Positions 1 through 8,197 of a stretch of 47,960 nt of DNA are shown here, piece after piece; positions within the stretch are counted from its first letter, which is position 1, and the number at the start of each line of letters is the position of its first letter. Below the pieces are notes generated by a model that made no database searches, had not been told where the DNA came from, and worked only from the letters and a program-made list of their open reading frames with translations. The DNA is from Deltaproteobacteria bacterium UBA5754 (GTDB lineage: Bacteria; Desulfobacterota; Dissulfuribacteria; Dissulfuribacterales; UBA5754): positions 1-47,960 of the forward strand of contig DIFG01000087.1 of assembly GCA_002419025.1 (NCBI GenBank), written 5' to 3'. The position numbers and the translations under genes are program-made.

Positions 1-20
1 ACGAAATGACGAAGAGCCCA

Positions 21-40
21 ATTTTGCAGGACAGCAAAAT
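21..40. terminator. Short hairpin at the left edge
   Basis: A perfect 7-bp inverted repeat (ATTTTGC / GCAAAAT, six-base loop) sits just before the first dispersed repeat. It could terminate a gene left of the window, but there is no clear T-run beyond what lies in the stem. Weak call. Confidence 0.25.
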
Positions 41-145
41 TGATGGACTCGTAAAAAGTGCCGGACTCGTCATGCCGGACTTGATCCGGCATTCAAGAAC
101 ATATTGAAAATACAGGATTCAGACCTCCGCTGGAATGACGCCGAA
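40..145. repeat. Dispersed palindromic repeat family R1, copy 1 (partial)
   Basis: The segment begins TTGATGGACTCGTAAAAAGT and contains a palindrome around CCGGACTTGATCCGG. It matches the reverse complement of the complete copy at 16492-16634 over about 100 bases, then diverges. A third copy starts at 47936 and is cut by the window edge. The order of motifs (GTAAAAAGT end, CATGCCGG palindrome, CATATT, GGAATGACGCC) is shared. It is non-coding and probably a small non-autonomous or REP-like element. Confidence 0.75.
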
Positions 146-356
146 AACGTCACATCTGCGAAGGCCGGGGTCCAGAACTACTCAAACAATCTATCAATAT
201 ACGGACTCCGGCTTATCCAGAGTGACGACCCAAGATGTTTGTCATTTTGCAAGAGGTTCATAATACAATGTTTATATATTTAATATATAGCATTTGATAT
301 TAATTTCACTTTAATTAATTGTGAATTTTTTAATTTTTTTTAATGACCCTTTTCTA
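146..356. other. Non-coding AT-rich leader before the first operon
   Basis: No credible reading frame is present. Up to about 240 the base composition is ordinary and includes repeat-like debris (GAAGGCCGGGGTCCAG at about 160-175). From 240 to 460 the sequence becomes strongly AT-rich, unlike the GC-rich genes around it, and leads into the promoter of the oxidoreductase/nuo operon. Confidence 0.5.
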
Positions 357-385
357 TTGACATCATTTTTTCTTTATTTTATAGA
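357..385 (+). promoter_or_regulatory. Sigma-70-type promoter for the oxidoreductase/nuo operon
   Basis: A perfect -35 box TTGACA (357-362) is followed after 17 bp by TATAGA (380-385). The surroundings are AT-rich, about 75 bp before the start codon at 462. A second TTGACA lies at 386-391, but no good -10 box stands at 16-18 bp from it. A strong ribosome site (AAAGGAGAG) precedes the ATG at 462. Confidence 0.6.
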
Positions 386-461
386 TTGACATTATAATAA
401 ATTGTTTGTGATTATTTATGCATTATAAAATTTCTTAAATTGTTATCAAAGGAGAGCTGCA

Positions 462-2552
462 ATGGAGCATACCGTTTACAGTATTTGTGGAATGTGTGCG
501 GTCCGTTGCCCTATACGCGTAATCGTCAAGGATGGCGATATAGAAAGGATTGAAGGCAATCCCAATGATCCCGGAATGGGAACGAGCCTCTGCGCCAAAG
601 GAGTGGCAGGCAGAGCGCTCTTAAACGATACGGAAAGGGTCCAGTACCCCATGATCCGCACGGGAGAAAGGGGCTCCGGACAGTGGAGAAGAGCCACATG
701 GGACGAGGCATTGGGCTACGTCGCGGACAAACTGAAAAAGATCATTGCGGAACACGGCGGAAAGGCCGTCATGTTGAGCGACCGGGGAGGCCCCTTCGCT
801 GACATTAGAAAGGCATTTCTAAAGGCGATCGGCTCCCCAAACTATTGTAACCACGACTGTACCTGCGGCCGAAACACCCACCATGCATCCAAATCCGTTT
901 ATGGTCTCGGCCGCACGGAACTGGCATACGACTTCAAGAACACGAAACACGTCGTTTTCTTCGGGCGGAACATGACCGAGTCCTTCAAGGTGAAGGAGGT
1001 CCGATCCTTCATGCAGGGGATCAAAAACGGGGCCAAACTCACATATATAGACCCCCGGGCTGCCCTCACCGCATCCAAGGCCACGCGGTATTGGCAGATC
1101 CGGCCGGGAACGGATTATGCCCTCCTTCTCGGCATGGCCCACGTAACAGTCAAGGAAAAACTCTACGATACGGAATTCGTGCAGAAATATGTCTCGGGCA
1201 TGCCTGAATTCGAGGCCTTTCTCCTCCCTTATACACCGGAATGGGCTGAAAAGGAGACGGGAATATCGGCTTCCGAGATCGTCTCATTCTGCAAAGAGAT
1301 AGCGGCAGACCGACCCAAGGTCATATTCCACCCGGGCTGGCACCTCTCACGCTACAAGGACTCTTTCTACGCGAGCCGGATGATGCACATCATGAACGTC
1401 CTCATGGGAAACCTCGAGGTCACAGGAGGCCAATTCTTCCCTAAAGGCCCCAAGGACGCTGGCAAGAAGGGTCTCCGAAGCCTCGGAGCCGACATACCGG
1501 ACGTGAAGGAAAAACGAGCAGACGGCTGCGGATGGAAACACAACCACTTCGACAAAGGTCCTGGTCTCCTCCACCTCATGTACAAGGCCATAGAGACCGG
1601 CGATCCCTACCCCCTCAAGGCCTACATTGTGTTCCGCCACGACCCGCTCCTCTCCCTTCCGGACCCAGAGGCACAGAAACGCATTCTCTCCAAGCTCGAT
1701 CTCATCGTAAGTATCGATGTGAACTACAGCGAGACTGCGTGGTTTTCCGACGTCATCCTTCCGGAAAGCATCTACCTTGAGCGGGACAGCATTCTCAGGA
1801 CGGACAAGGGCTGGAAGCCTGGTTTCAGCATGAGAAGAAAGGCCATCGAACCCCGCTACGACACCAAAGCGGGATGGGAGATCTGGACCGAGCTGGCTGG
1901 GCGCCTCGGGAAGGGCCAGTATTTCCCGTACAAGAGCATTGAAGACATCTGGATGCATCAACTCCGCGACACGGCCGTCACCATAGAGGACTTCACTGCA
2001 AAGGGCTTTGTTCAGCTCTGCCGGGATCCCATCAAGTTCGACCGGAACGCCCTTCCCTTCAAAACCCCTTCCGGCAAGATCGAATTCGTCTCTTCCGTCC
2101 TCGAAAAGGCCGGGCTTCCATCTTTTAAGCCCTACGAGGCCCCGCAAAAACCTGCGGAAGGACACTATCGCCTTCTTTTCGGAAGGACCGGCTACCAGAA
2201 CCACGGACACACCGCCAACAACCCGATCCTTTCCGAACTCCTCGGGACGAACTGCCTGTGGATCAACACCGCAGAGGCCAAGAGGTTGGGGATACGGGAA
2301 GGCGATATCGTCGAGGTGTCAAATCAAGGCGTATCCGGGAAAATCCGGGCGAAAGTGACGGATTACATCCACCCTGAGGCCGTCTTCATGCTTCACGGTT
2401 TTGGGAGATCGGTCCCTGTTCAGACACGGGCCTACGGGAAGGGACTTGCCGACCAGGTCTTTGAAAAGGGCCTCCTCGATGTCTGGGACAAGGCGGGCGG
2501 GGGCGTGGCCCTGTGCGAGTGTTTCGTCAAGGTTTCCCTTGCAGCCGCATAA
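462..2552 (+). CDS. Molybdopterin oxidoreductase, PsrA/PhsA-like catalytic subunit
   Basis: The 696-residue protein belongs to the complex iron-sulfur molybdoenzyme superfamily (DMSO reductase type). Residues 9-16 hold the CGMC...C iron-sulfur motif, with the fourth Cys in SLCAKG near residue 45. The Mo-ligand region is HDCTCGRNTHH near residue 130, with Cys as the probable Mo ligand and a second Cys two residues before it. The C-terminal cofactor-binding domain is recognisable (GYQNHGHTANNP). There is no twin-arginine signal, so the enzyme should be cytoplasmic, unlike classical periplasmic polysulfide or thiosulfate reductases. The start is fixed by AAAGGAGAG 6-13 bases upstream. It is followed 11 bp later by its Fe-S partner and then by the nuo genes. 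The substrate cannot be read from the sequence; a sulfur compound or a role as electron-input module for complex I are both possible. Confidence 0.85.
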   Translation: MEHTVYSICGMCAVRCPIRVIVKDGDIERIEGNPNDPGMGTSLCAKGVAGRALLNDTERVQYPMIRTGERGSGQWRRATWDEALGYVADKLKKIIAEHGGKAVMLSDRGGPFADIRKAFLKAIGSPNYCNHDCTCGRNTHHASKSVYGLGRTELAYDFKNTKHVVFFGRNMTESFKVKEVRSFMQGIKNGAKLTYIDPRAALTASKATRYWQIRPGTDYALLLGMAHVTVKEKLYDTEFVQKYVSGMPEFEAFLLPYTPEWAEKETGISASEIVSFCKEIAADRPKVIFHPGWHLSRYKDSFYASRMMHIMNVLMGNLEVTGGQFFPKGPKDAGKKGLRSLGADIPDVKEKRADGCGWKHNHFDKGPGLLHLMYKAIETGDPYPLKAYIVFRHDPLLSLPDPEAQKRILSKLDLIVSIDVNYSETAWFSDVILPESIYLERDSILRTDKGWKPGFSMRRKAIEPRYDTKAGWEIWTELAGRLGKGQYFPYKSIEDIWMHQLRDTAVTIEDFTAKGFVQLCRDPIKFDRNALPFKTPSGKIEFVSSVLEKAGLPSFKPYEAPQKPAEGHYRLLFGRTGYQNHGHTANNPILSELLGTNCLWINTAEAKRLGIREGDIVEVSNQGVSGKIRAKVTDYIHPEAVFMLHGFGRSVPVQTRAYGKGLADQVFEKGLLDVWDKAGGGVALCECFVKVSLAAA

Positions 2553-2563
2553 GGAGGATTTCC

Positions 2564-3067
2564 ATGAGCAAATATTTCGTCGAACAGGACCTCACGCTCT
2601 GCATCGGATGCCTTGCATGCGAGGCGGCGTGCAAGGACAAAAACAAAGTTCCTCAGGGATCCTTCTACTGCAAGATGATCCCGGTCGGTCCCCGGGACAT
2701 CAACGGGGTCCCTGTCGTAAGCCACGTGTACATGGCCTGTTTCCACTGTGAAAAGCCGTGGTGTGTAGATGCCTGTCCCACCGGGGCCATGCAAAAAAGG
2801 GACAAGGATGGGATCGTATTCGTGGACCCCGATCTCTGCATCGGATGCAAGGCCTGCATCAAGGCCTGTCCGTGGGGGGTCCCTCAGTGGAATTCCGAAA
2901 CCGGCAAGGTCGGCAAATGCGACCTCTGCAAGGACCGCCTGGACAGGGGGCTCAAGCCCGCCTGCGTGACCGCATGCACGACCAGTTCTCTCTCCTTCGT
3001 AACCCCTGAAGAGGCATCACGGAAACGCCGAAGCGACTGGGCCGATGCCATGCTTCGATATCGATAG
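2564..3067 (+). CDS. 4Fe-4S ferredoxin subunit, PsrB/DmsB-like
   Basis: The 167-residue electron-transfer subunit of the preceding molybdoenzyme has the four-cluster pattern of the DmsB/PsrB/PhsB family: CIGCLACEAACK near the N-terminus, CFHCEKPWCVDACP, CIGCKACIKACP, and a last set CDLCKD...CVTACTT. The start at 2564 has an AAGGAGGA ribosome site 6 bases upstream; the frame is open further upstream but that part overlaps the preceding gene. No membrane-anchor subunit (PsrC/DmsC/NrfD) follows. Instead nuoA begins 8 bp after the stop, so this ferredoxin subunit would have to hand electrons to a soluble carrier or directly to the Nuo peripheral arm. That coupling is an inference from gene order only. 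Confidence 0.88.
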   Translation: MSKYFVEQDLTLCIGCLACEAACKDKNKVPQGSFYCKMIPVGPRDINGVPVVSHVYMACFHCEKPWCVDACPTGAMQKRDKDGIVFVDPDLCIGCKACIKACPWGVPQWNSETGKVGKCDLCKDRLDRGLKPACVTACTTSSLSFVTPEEASRKRRSDWADAMLRYR

Positions 3068-3075
3068 GTGGCGGC

Positions 3076-3447
3076 ATGCAGCCCGGAACATATCTCCCGA
3101 CTGAGTATCTCCCTGTCCTCCTCCTTTTTCTCTTCGGACTGGGCTTTGGAATCGTTGCCCTTTGGGCAGGCAGCTATGCACGCATGCGCCGGCCCTATGC
3201 GGAAAAACTCACAGCTTACGAGTCAGGCAACCCTCCTACAAAGGAACCCCGATTCCCCTTCTCTGTTAAATTTTATCTTATCGCCATCCTGTTCGTCGTC
3301 TTCGACGTGGAGGCCATCTTTCTTTACCCATGGGCATTGGTCTACGACCAACTCGGACTATTCGCCTTCATCGAGATGATCATCTTCATCGCTCTTCTCC
3401 TCGTAGGGTATCTCTACGCATGGGGAAAGGGGGCGCTCGAATGGTAA
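3076..3447 (+). CDS. nuoA: NADH-quinone oxidoreductase subunit A
   Basis: A 123-residue membrane subunit of complex I with three predicted transmembrane helices (about residues 12-34, 62-85 and 92-112). The family motif YESGNPP and the segment FYLIAILFVVFDVEAIFLYPW between helices are clearly NuoA. It starts 8 bp after the Fe-S subunit and its stop overlaps the nuoB start by 7 bases, indicating translational coupling. First gene of an 11-gene nuo set in the order ABCDHIJKLMN. Confidence 0.95.
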   Translation: MQPGTYLPTEYLPVLLLFLFGLGFGIVALWAGSYARMRRPYAEKLTAYESGNPPTKEPRFPFSVKFYLIAILFVVFDVEAIFLYPWALVYDQLGLFAFIEMIIFIALLLVGYLYAWGKGALEW

Positions 3448-3962
3448 ACGACGTATCCCGACACGTGATCGAGGTGGAAAAGGGGGTCAAGGTGATCCCT
3501 GGCGGCAACACGATCATCACCAGCCTGGACAAGGTCGTCAATTGGGGCCGGGCCGGGTCCATCTGGCCTGTGACCTTTGGACTCGCCTGCTGTGCCATCG
3601 AAATGATGGCAGCGGGAAGCAGTCATTACGATCTTGACCGCTTCGGCATCATCTTTCGAGCGACCCCCCGACAGGCCGACGCCATGATCGTCGCCGGGAC
3701 CGTCACCAAAAAGATGGCGCCTATCGTAAGGCGCGTCTATGACCAGATGCCCGAGCCCCGCTACGTCATCGCAATGGGGAGCTGTGCGTGCAGCGGCGGG
3801 GTCTTCAACACGTATCATACCGTCCAGGGCTGCGACGAATTCCTGCCTGTTGACGTTTACGTCCCAGGTTGTCCACCGCGCCCCGAAGCCCTACTGGAGG
3901 GGCTCATCAAACTCCAGGAAAAGATCTCGAAGGAGCACCTCAGGTGGAGCCGCTGGAGTTAG
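3441..3962 (+). CDS. nuoB: NADH-quinone oxidoreductase subunit B (cluster N2 subunit)
   Basis: The 173-residue subunit carries the terminal [4Fe-4S] cluster N2 of complex I. The adjacent-cysteine pair (FGLACCAIEMM), a later Cys in MGSCACSGG and the final motif VYVPGCPPRPEALL give the four expected ligands. The start at ATG 3441 (MVNDVSRHV) was chosen because the frame upstream lies inside nuoA; it overlaps the nuoA stop. It overlaps the nuoC start by 19 bases. Confidence 0.95.
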   Translation: MVNDVSRHVIEVEKGVKVIPGGNTIITSLDKVVNWGRAGSIWPVTFGLACCAIEMMAAGSSHYDLDRFGIIFRATPRQADAMIVAGTVTKKMAPIVRRVYDQMPEPRYVIAMGSCACSGGVFNTYHTVQGCDEFLPVDVYVPGCPPRPEALLEGLIKLQEKISKEHLRWSRWS

Positions 3963-4492
3963 CCGAAATCTTAAAAAAACGTTTTCCCGGCGAGGTGGTG
4001 GACATCGTCTCACACCGGGGCCAGGTCTCGGTCATTGTCAAAAGGGAACGCATCCTCGAAATCCTTGAAAACCTCCGGGATGATCCGACTGCCCTTATGA
4101 ACCACCTCATGGATCTCTGTGGTGTCGACTACCTGGGAAAGAAGGAAAACCGTTTCGAGGTAGTCTACAACCTGTATTCGATCCCACTTCGACATAGCTT
4201 GAGGGTACGCGCACTCGTCCCTGAGGATGACCCCAGGATCTCATCTGTGACATCACTGTGGCGGGGTGCGGATTGGCACGAAAGGGAGACATACGACCTA
4301 TACGGCATCGTGTTCGAGGGGCATCCGGACCATCGGAGGATACTCCTCCCCGAGGATTGGGAAGGATATCCACTTCGAAAGGACTACCCGCTTCCCGGAC
4401 CAAAAACTGAATGGCATGGGTACGAAGAGGTCAAGGAATTCTCGAAAAGGCTCCGTAAATACGATTTTTCCGGATCCCCCGGGGAGGCATAA
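3944..4492 (+). CDS. nuoC: NADH-quinone oxidoreductase subunit C
   Basis: A 182-residue peripheral subunit of the 30-kDa type. Family signatures are WHERETYDLYGI and the C-terminal RILLPEDWEGYPLRKDYPL motif. I chose GTG 3944 because AAGGAG stands 8 bases upstream and the product then begins VEPLELAEIL as expected; the frame is open to 3869 inside nuoB. NuoC is separate from NuoD here, not fused as in E. coli. Confidence 0.93.
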   Translation: MEPLELAEILKKRFPGEVVDIVSHRGQVSVIVKRERILEILENLRDDPTALMNHLMDLCGVDYLGKKENRFEVVYNLYSIPLRHSLRVRALVPEDDPRISSVTSLWRGADWHERETYDLYGIVFEGHPDHRRILLPEDWEGYPLRKDYPLPGPKTEWHGYEEVKEFSKRLRKYDFSGSPGEA

Positions 4493-4495
4493 ACG

Positions 4496-5704
4496 GTGGA
4501 CACGACCAGAATGAAACCGGTCCTTGAGGAAGAAGGTGAGCTTTTCACCCTCCAGATGGGACCACAACATCCAGCCACACACGGTGTTCTCAAACTGGAC
4601 CTTGAGCTTGACGGAGAGACCGTTGTCCGATGCCGTCCGGTAGTGGGCTTTCTCCACCGCGGCGTGGAAAAACTCGCGGAAAATATGACCTACGCCCAGT
4701 CCATGCCCCTTACGGATAGGCTCGACTACATCTCCGCCATGGCCAACAACGTCGGGCACACGGTGGCCGTGGAGACGCTTCTCGGGATCGAACCGCCCAT
4801 CAGGGCCAAATATATCCGGACCATGGTCTGCGAGATGTCCCGCATATCGAGCCATCTCCTCTGGCTAGCGACCCACGCCCTCGACATCGGGGCCATGACC
4901 GTATTTCTCTATTGTTTTCGTGAACGTGAATGGATTCTCGACCTCTTCGAAGAACTCTGCGGTGCACGCCTCACAACGAGCTATACCCGCATAGGCGGGG
5001 TGCGTCAGGATGTCACAGGACACTTCCTTGAAAGCCTTCTTCGCTTCACGGACGAATTCCCCGAAAAGGTCCATGAATATGAAACCCTCATTGACACCAA
5101 CCGGATCTGGCTTGACCGGACTCAGGGAATAGGCGTCCTGACCGCCGAAGAGGCCGTCCAGCTCGGCCTTACCGGACCGTCTCTCAGGGGGTCAGGCGTG
5201 GACTACGACATCCGCAAACACCGCCCATACGATGCTTATCCGTATCTCGATTTTCAGGTCCCCCTTGGGACGCACGGCGATGTTTACGACCGGTACCGCT
5301 GCAGGATGGAGGAATTCCACCAATCGAACCACCTCATCAGGCAGTGCATCGAAAAGCTCCCATCCGGCCCCATCCTCTCCGAAGACGCGCCAGATCTGGT
5401 CATGGATCCGCGTCCAAAATGTGTAACGGCCGACGCCTCCCTCTCAGCCGGCCTCATCAAGATCATTGAGGAGCGCAAGCATTTTATGGAGGGAGACGTC
5501 TACGTCTCGACAGAGGTCCCGAAGGGAGAACTGGGTTTCTATTTCGTGAGCGACGGCAGGGGGATCCCCATGCGCATGCACATTAGATCCCCATCCTATA
5601 TCCACATAGGTTCTCTACCCGCACTGTGTGAAGGCGGCATGATATCTGATGTCATCGCGAACATCGGAAGCCTGGACGTGGTCCTCGGCGAATGCGACAG
5701 ATAA
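4496..5704 (+). CDS. nuoD: NADH-quinone oxidoreductase subunit D (49-kDa type)
   Basis: A 402-residue quinone-site subunit related to [NiFe]-hydrogenase large subunits. The N-terminal MGPQHPATHGV signature and the RIGGVRQDV and GFLHRGVEK motifs are all present, as is the C-terminal GSLDVVLGECDR. The hydrogenase metal-binding cysteines are absent, as normal for NuoD. It begins at GTG 4496, 3 bases after the nuoC stop. Together with NuoB it forms the quinone-reducing core that must receive electrons from an unknown module in place of NuoEFG. Confidence 0.95.
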   Translation: MDTTRMKPVLEEEGELFTLQMGPQHPATHGVLKLDLELDGETVVRCRPVVGFLHRGVEKLAENMTYAQSMPLTDRLDYISAMANNVGHTVAVETLLGIEPPIRAKYIRTMVCEMSRISSHLLWLATHALDIGAMTVFLYCFREREWILDLFEELCGARLTTSYTRIGGVRQDVTGHFLESLLRFTDEFPEKVHEYETLIDTNRIWLDRTQGIGVLTAEEAVQLGLTGPSLRGSGVDYDIRKHRPYDAYPYLDFQVPLGTHGDVYDRYRCRMEEFHQSNHLIRQCIEKLPSGPILSEDAPDLVMDPRPKCVTADASLSAGLIKIIEERKHFMEGDVYVSTEVPKGELGFYFVSDGRGIPMRMHIRSPSYIHIGSLPALCEGGMISDVIANIGSLDVVLGECDR

Positions 5705-5726
5705 GTCTCACGGAGGACAGGCCGAT

Positions 5727-6695
5727 ATGGAATTTGTAACGACCCTCATCATAATTCTCGCTGTAGTGGCCGTGGTCCTCCTGCACGTGGCCTATGCGAC
5801 CTATTTTGAACGCAAAGTCATCGGGCACATGCAGGTCCGGATGGGGCCCATGCGCGTCGGACCGCACGGACTCCTCCAGCCTATTGCCGACTTCGTCAAG
5901 CTCTTCTTCAAGGAAGACGTGGTGCCCGCCGGAGTGGACCGGCCCGTTTTTTACGCCGCACCGATCATCAGTCTCGTTGCATCCCTTTCCTCCCTCGCCG
6001 CCGTCCCCTTTGCCAGAGGGCTCGTGATCGCCGACATCAATATCGGTCTCCTTTACATATTTGCCATGAGTTCAGTCGCTTCCTACGGTGTCGTTCTCGC
6101 TGGATGGGCGTCCAATTCCAAATACGCATTCCTTGGAGGACTTCGATCCTCGGCCCAGGTAATCAGCTACGAGATAGCCATGGGGCTCAGCCTCGTAGGG
6201 GTCATGATGAGCGCCGGATCCCTGAATCTTACGGACATTGTCGAGGCGCAGAAAGCGGATTTTTTCGGGTGCTACGCCATTCCCCAGATCCTTGGGTTTT
6301 TCGTCTTCGTAGTTGCCATGCTCGCCGAAACGAATCGCACGCCCTTCGACCTTCCCGAGTGCGAAAGCGAACTCGTGGCCGGGTATTTCACCGAATATTC
6401 CGGATTCCGATTCGCTTTGTTCATGCTCGCGGAATACGTGGGAATGGTGATCATGTCAACGATTGCGGCCCTCTGCTTCCTTGGCGGCTGGCACGGTCCG
6501 TTCGATGTCCCCTACATCCCGAATTTCTGGCTCCTCATTAAGATCTATTTCATGATCTTTTTCTATTTCTGGATAAGGGCCACCCTTCCGCGCTACCGAT
6601 ACGATCAGCTCATGAGGCTCGGCTGGAAGGTCCTCATCCCCCTTGCCCTTGCGAACATCGTCGTGACGGGCATTGTGAAGACATTCATCTCGTAG
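5727..6695 (+). CDS. nuoH: NADH-quinone oxidoreductase subunit H
   Basis: A 322-residue, multi-helix membrane subunit that links the peripheral arm to the proton-pumping arm. It holds the conserved YATYFERKVIGHMQVRMGP loop and the acidic ETNRTPFDLPECESELVAG loop typical of NuoH/ND1. The start at ATG 5727 follows a CGGAGGA ribosome site; the frame upstream of it overlaps nuoD. Eight transmembrane segments are visible as hydrophobic stretches. Confidence 0.95.
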   Translation: MEFVTTLIIILAVVAVVLLHVAYATYFERKVIGHMQVRMGPMRVGPHGLLQPIADFVKLFFKEDVVPAGVDRPVFYAAPIISLVASLSSLAAVPFARGLVIADINIGLLYIFAMSSVASYGVVLAGWASNSKYAFLGGLRSSAQVISYEIAMGLSLVGVMMSAGSLNLTDIVEAQKADFFGCYAIPQILGFFVFVVAMLAETNRTPFDLPECESELVAGYFTEYSGFRFALFMLAEYVGMVIMSTIAALCFLGGWHGPFDVPYIPNFWLLIKIYFMIFFYFWIRATLPRYRYDQLMRLGWKVLIPLALANIVVTGIVKTFIS

Positions 6696-6705
6696 GGACG
6701 GAAAG

Positions 6706-7356
6706 ATGGCACAGGTAACCCGTTTCAAACAGAGGGGATGGATCGGGACGATCCTCCTTCTTGAGATCGCAAAAGGCATGGCGCTGACCCTGAAGAAGCT
6801 CTTCTCCAGATCGGTCACACGCCAGTATCCGGTGGAAAGACCCTCGATAGCCCTTGGATTTCGGGGCCAGCACGCCCTTGTCCGAAACCCTGATACGGGT
6901 GAAAGCTTGTGTGTCGCCTGCATGCGATGTGCGACTGTCTGCCCGTCCAAATGCATCCACATCACCTACCATCAGGACCCTGAGACGAGAAAACGAATCG
7001 TGGATACCTATGAGATCGAGGCGCTCCGGTGCATTTACTGCGGATACTGCGAAGAGGTCTGCCCGGTGAACGCGGTTGTGCTTACAGAGGTTTACGAATA
7101 TGCGTCCTATGACCGGCCATCAGTTTACTACGACAAGGACCGGCTGCTTTCCAACTGGGACCGATTCCTGGGCGAGAGCGGCCGGGATCCCAAGACATAC
7201 GTGAATCCATTCTGGCGTCCGCGTGGAGCTGACGAACGAACGCTCCCAGCCAAGAAAAGGCTCCCTGTTCCGGAAGAATGGACCCTTGAAGGACAGGCCA
7301 AGGGGATTCCCCTTCCCGTAGCCGCATCCCACGGTTCCCATGGAGGCGCCCACTGA
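6706..7356 (+). CDS. nuoI: NADH-quinone oxidoreductase subunit I (2x[4Fe-4S])
   Basis: A 216-residue ferredoxin-type subunit that carries clusters N6a and N6b. Both motifs are complete: CVACMRCATVCP near residues 69-79 and CIYCGYCEEVCP near 109-119. The N-terminal amphipathic segment preceding them is usual for NuoI. The C-terminal tail of about 60 residues is longer than in short bacterial homologues. In complexes lacking NuoEFG, NuoI is one likely surface for accepting electrons from ferredoxin or a replacement module. Its stop overlaps the nuoJ start (TGATG). Confidence 0.94.
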   Translation: MAQVTRFKQRGWIGTILLLEIAKGMALTLKKLFSRSVTRQYPVERPSIALGFRGQHALVRNPDTGESLCVACMRCATVCPSKCIHITYHQDPETRKRIVDTYEIEALRCIYCGYCEEVCPVNAVVLTEVYEYASYDRPSVYYDKDRLLSNWDRFLGESGRDPKTYVNPFWRPRGADERTLPAKKRLPVPEEWTLEGQAKGIPLPVAASHGSHGGAH

Positions 7357-7895
7357 TGATCACCCTCCAGCAGGCCATTTTTGCCTACCTGGCCATAGCT
7401 ATACTCGGTCTCTCCGCTGCTGCGGTAAACCTGAGAAATCCGGTCCACAGCGTCCTTCTAGTCCTTCTCATGTTCTTCCATATGGCCGGGATGTATCTCA
7501 CCCTGAACGCGGAGTTCCTTGCAGCTGTCCAGATCATTGTGTACGCAGGCGCCATCCTCGTCCTCTATCTATTCGTGGTCTTCCTTGTAGACCTCAACCT
7601 TGAACTCCGAATCGAAAGATTTGTACGAAACCATGCTACAGGCACGGTAATCACCATCGGCGTCTTAACGGTCCTCACTGCAGCTGCCATATCCTTTGTG
7701 CCCGCGCCTCCCGGTCACTGGAGCATAGAAATGATCCGAGAAATAACACATACGAGGGCCATCGGGGCTGAAATTTTCAGCAATTATCTCCTTCCATTCG
7801 AGATTACCGGGGTGATCCTCCTGATAGCAGTGGTAGGCGCCATGGTCATTGCAAGAAAGGACAAAAACGAGAAACGGGAGGTCACCCGCTCATGA
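7356..7895 (+). CDS. nuoJ: NADH-quinone oxidoreductase subunit J
   Basis: A 179-residue membrane subunit with five hydrophobic helices. The conserved AVQIIVYAGAILVLYLFVV helix, which carries the pi-bulge region of NuoJ/ND6, is clear at about residues 55-75. It overlaps nuoI by one base and nuoK by four (ATGA), so the three genes are translationally coupled. Confidence 0.93.
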   Translation: MITLQQAIFAYLAIAILGLSAAAVNLRNPVHSVLLVLLMFFHMAGMYLTLNAEFLAAVQIIVYAGAILVLYLFVVFLVDLNLELRIERFVRNHATGTVITIGVLTVLTAAAISFVPAPPGHWSIEMIREITHTRAIGAEIFSNYLLPFEITGVILLIAVVGAMVIARKDKNEKREVTRS

Positions 7896-8194
7896 TCCCC
7901 GTAACCTGGTATCTGATACTCGCTGCCTGCCTCTTTTCCATCGGCGTGTACGGCTTTCTCACAAGACGAAACATCATACTCATGCTTCTTTCCATCGAAC
8001 TCATGCTAAATGCCGTCAATCTGAATCTCGTCTCCATGAGCCACTACATCCAGGGTCTCAGAGGTCAGGTCCTCACATTCTTCATCATAGCCGTCGCCGC
8101 CGCGGAGGCCGCAATCGGTCTCGGTATCCTGATAGGACTTTACAGGAACCACAAGACCCTCCACGCGGATAAGATGACTATCCTCAAGGGTTAG
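7892..8194 (+). CDS. nuoK: NADH-quinone oxidoreductase subunit K
   Basis: A 100-residue, three-helix membrane subunit. The motif LLSIELMLNAVNLNLV with the conserved Glu in helix 2, and a second Glu in AAAEAAIGLGILI of helix 3, match NuoK/ND4L proton-channel residues. Length equals the family norm (about 100). It lies 3 bases upstream of nuoL. Confidence 0.95.
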   Translation: MIPVTWYLILAACLFSIGVYGFLTRRNIILMLLSIELMLNAVNLNLVSMSHYIQGLRGQVLTFFIIAVAAAEAAIGLGILIGLYRNHKTLHADKMTILKG

Positions 8195-8197
8195 GCC

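Noticed and set aside
386..391. Second TTGACA as a tandem promoter of the first operon
   Set aside because: No acceptable -10 box at 16-18 bp, so the upstream pair at 357-385 is preferred.
1347..2210. 287-codon antisense frame inside the molybdenum oxidoreductase gene
   Set aside because: Fully inside a well-supported gene, no recognised domain, and its composition is that of a reverse-frame shadow.
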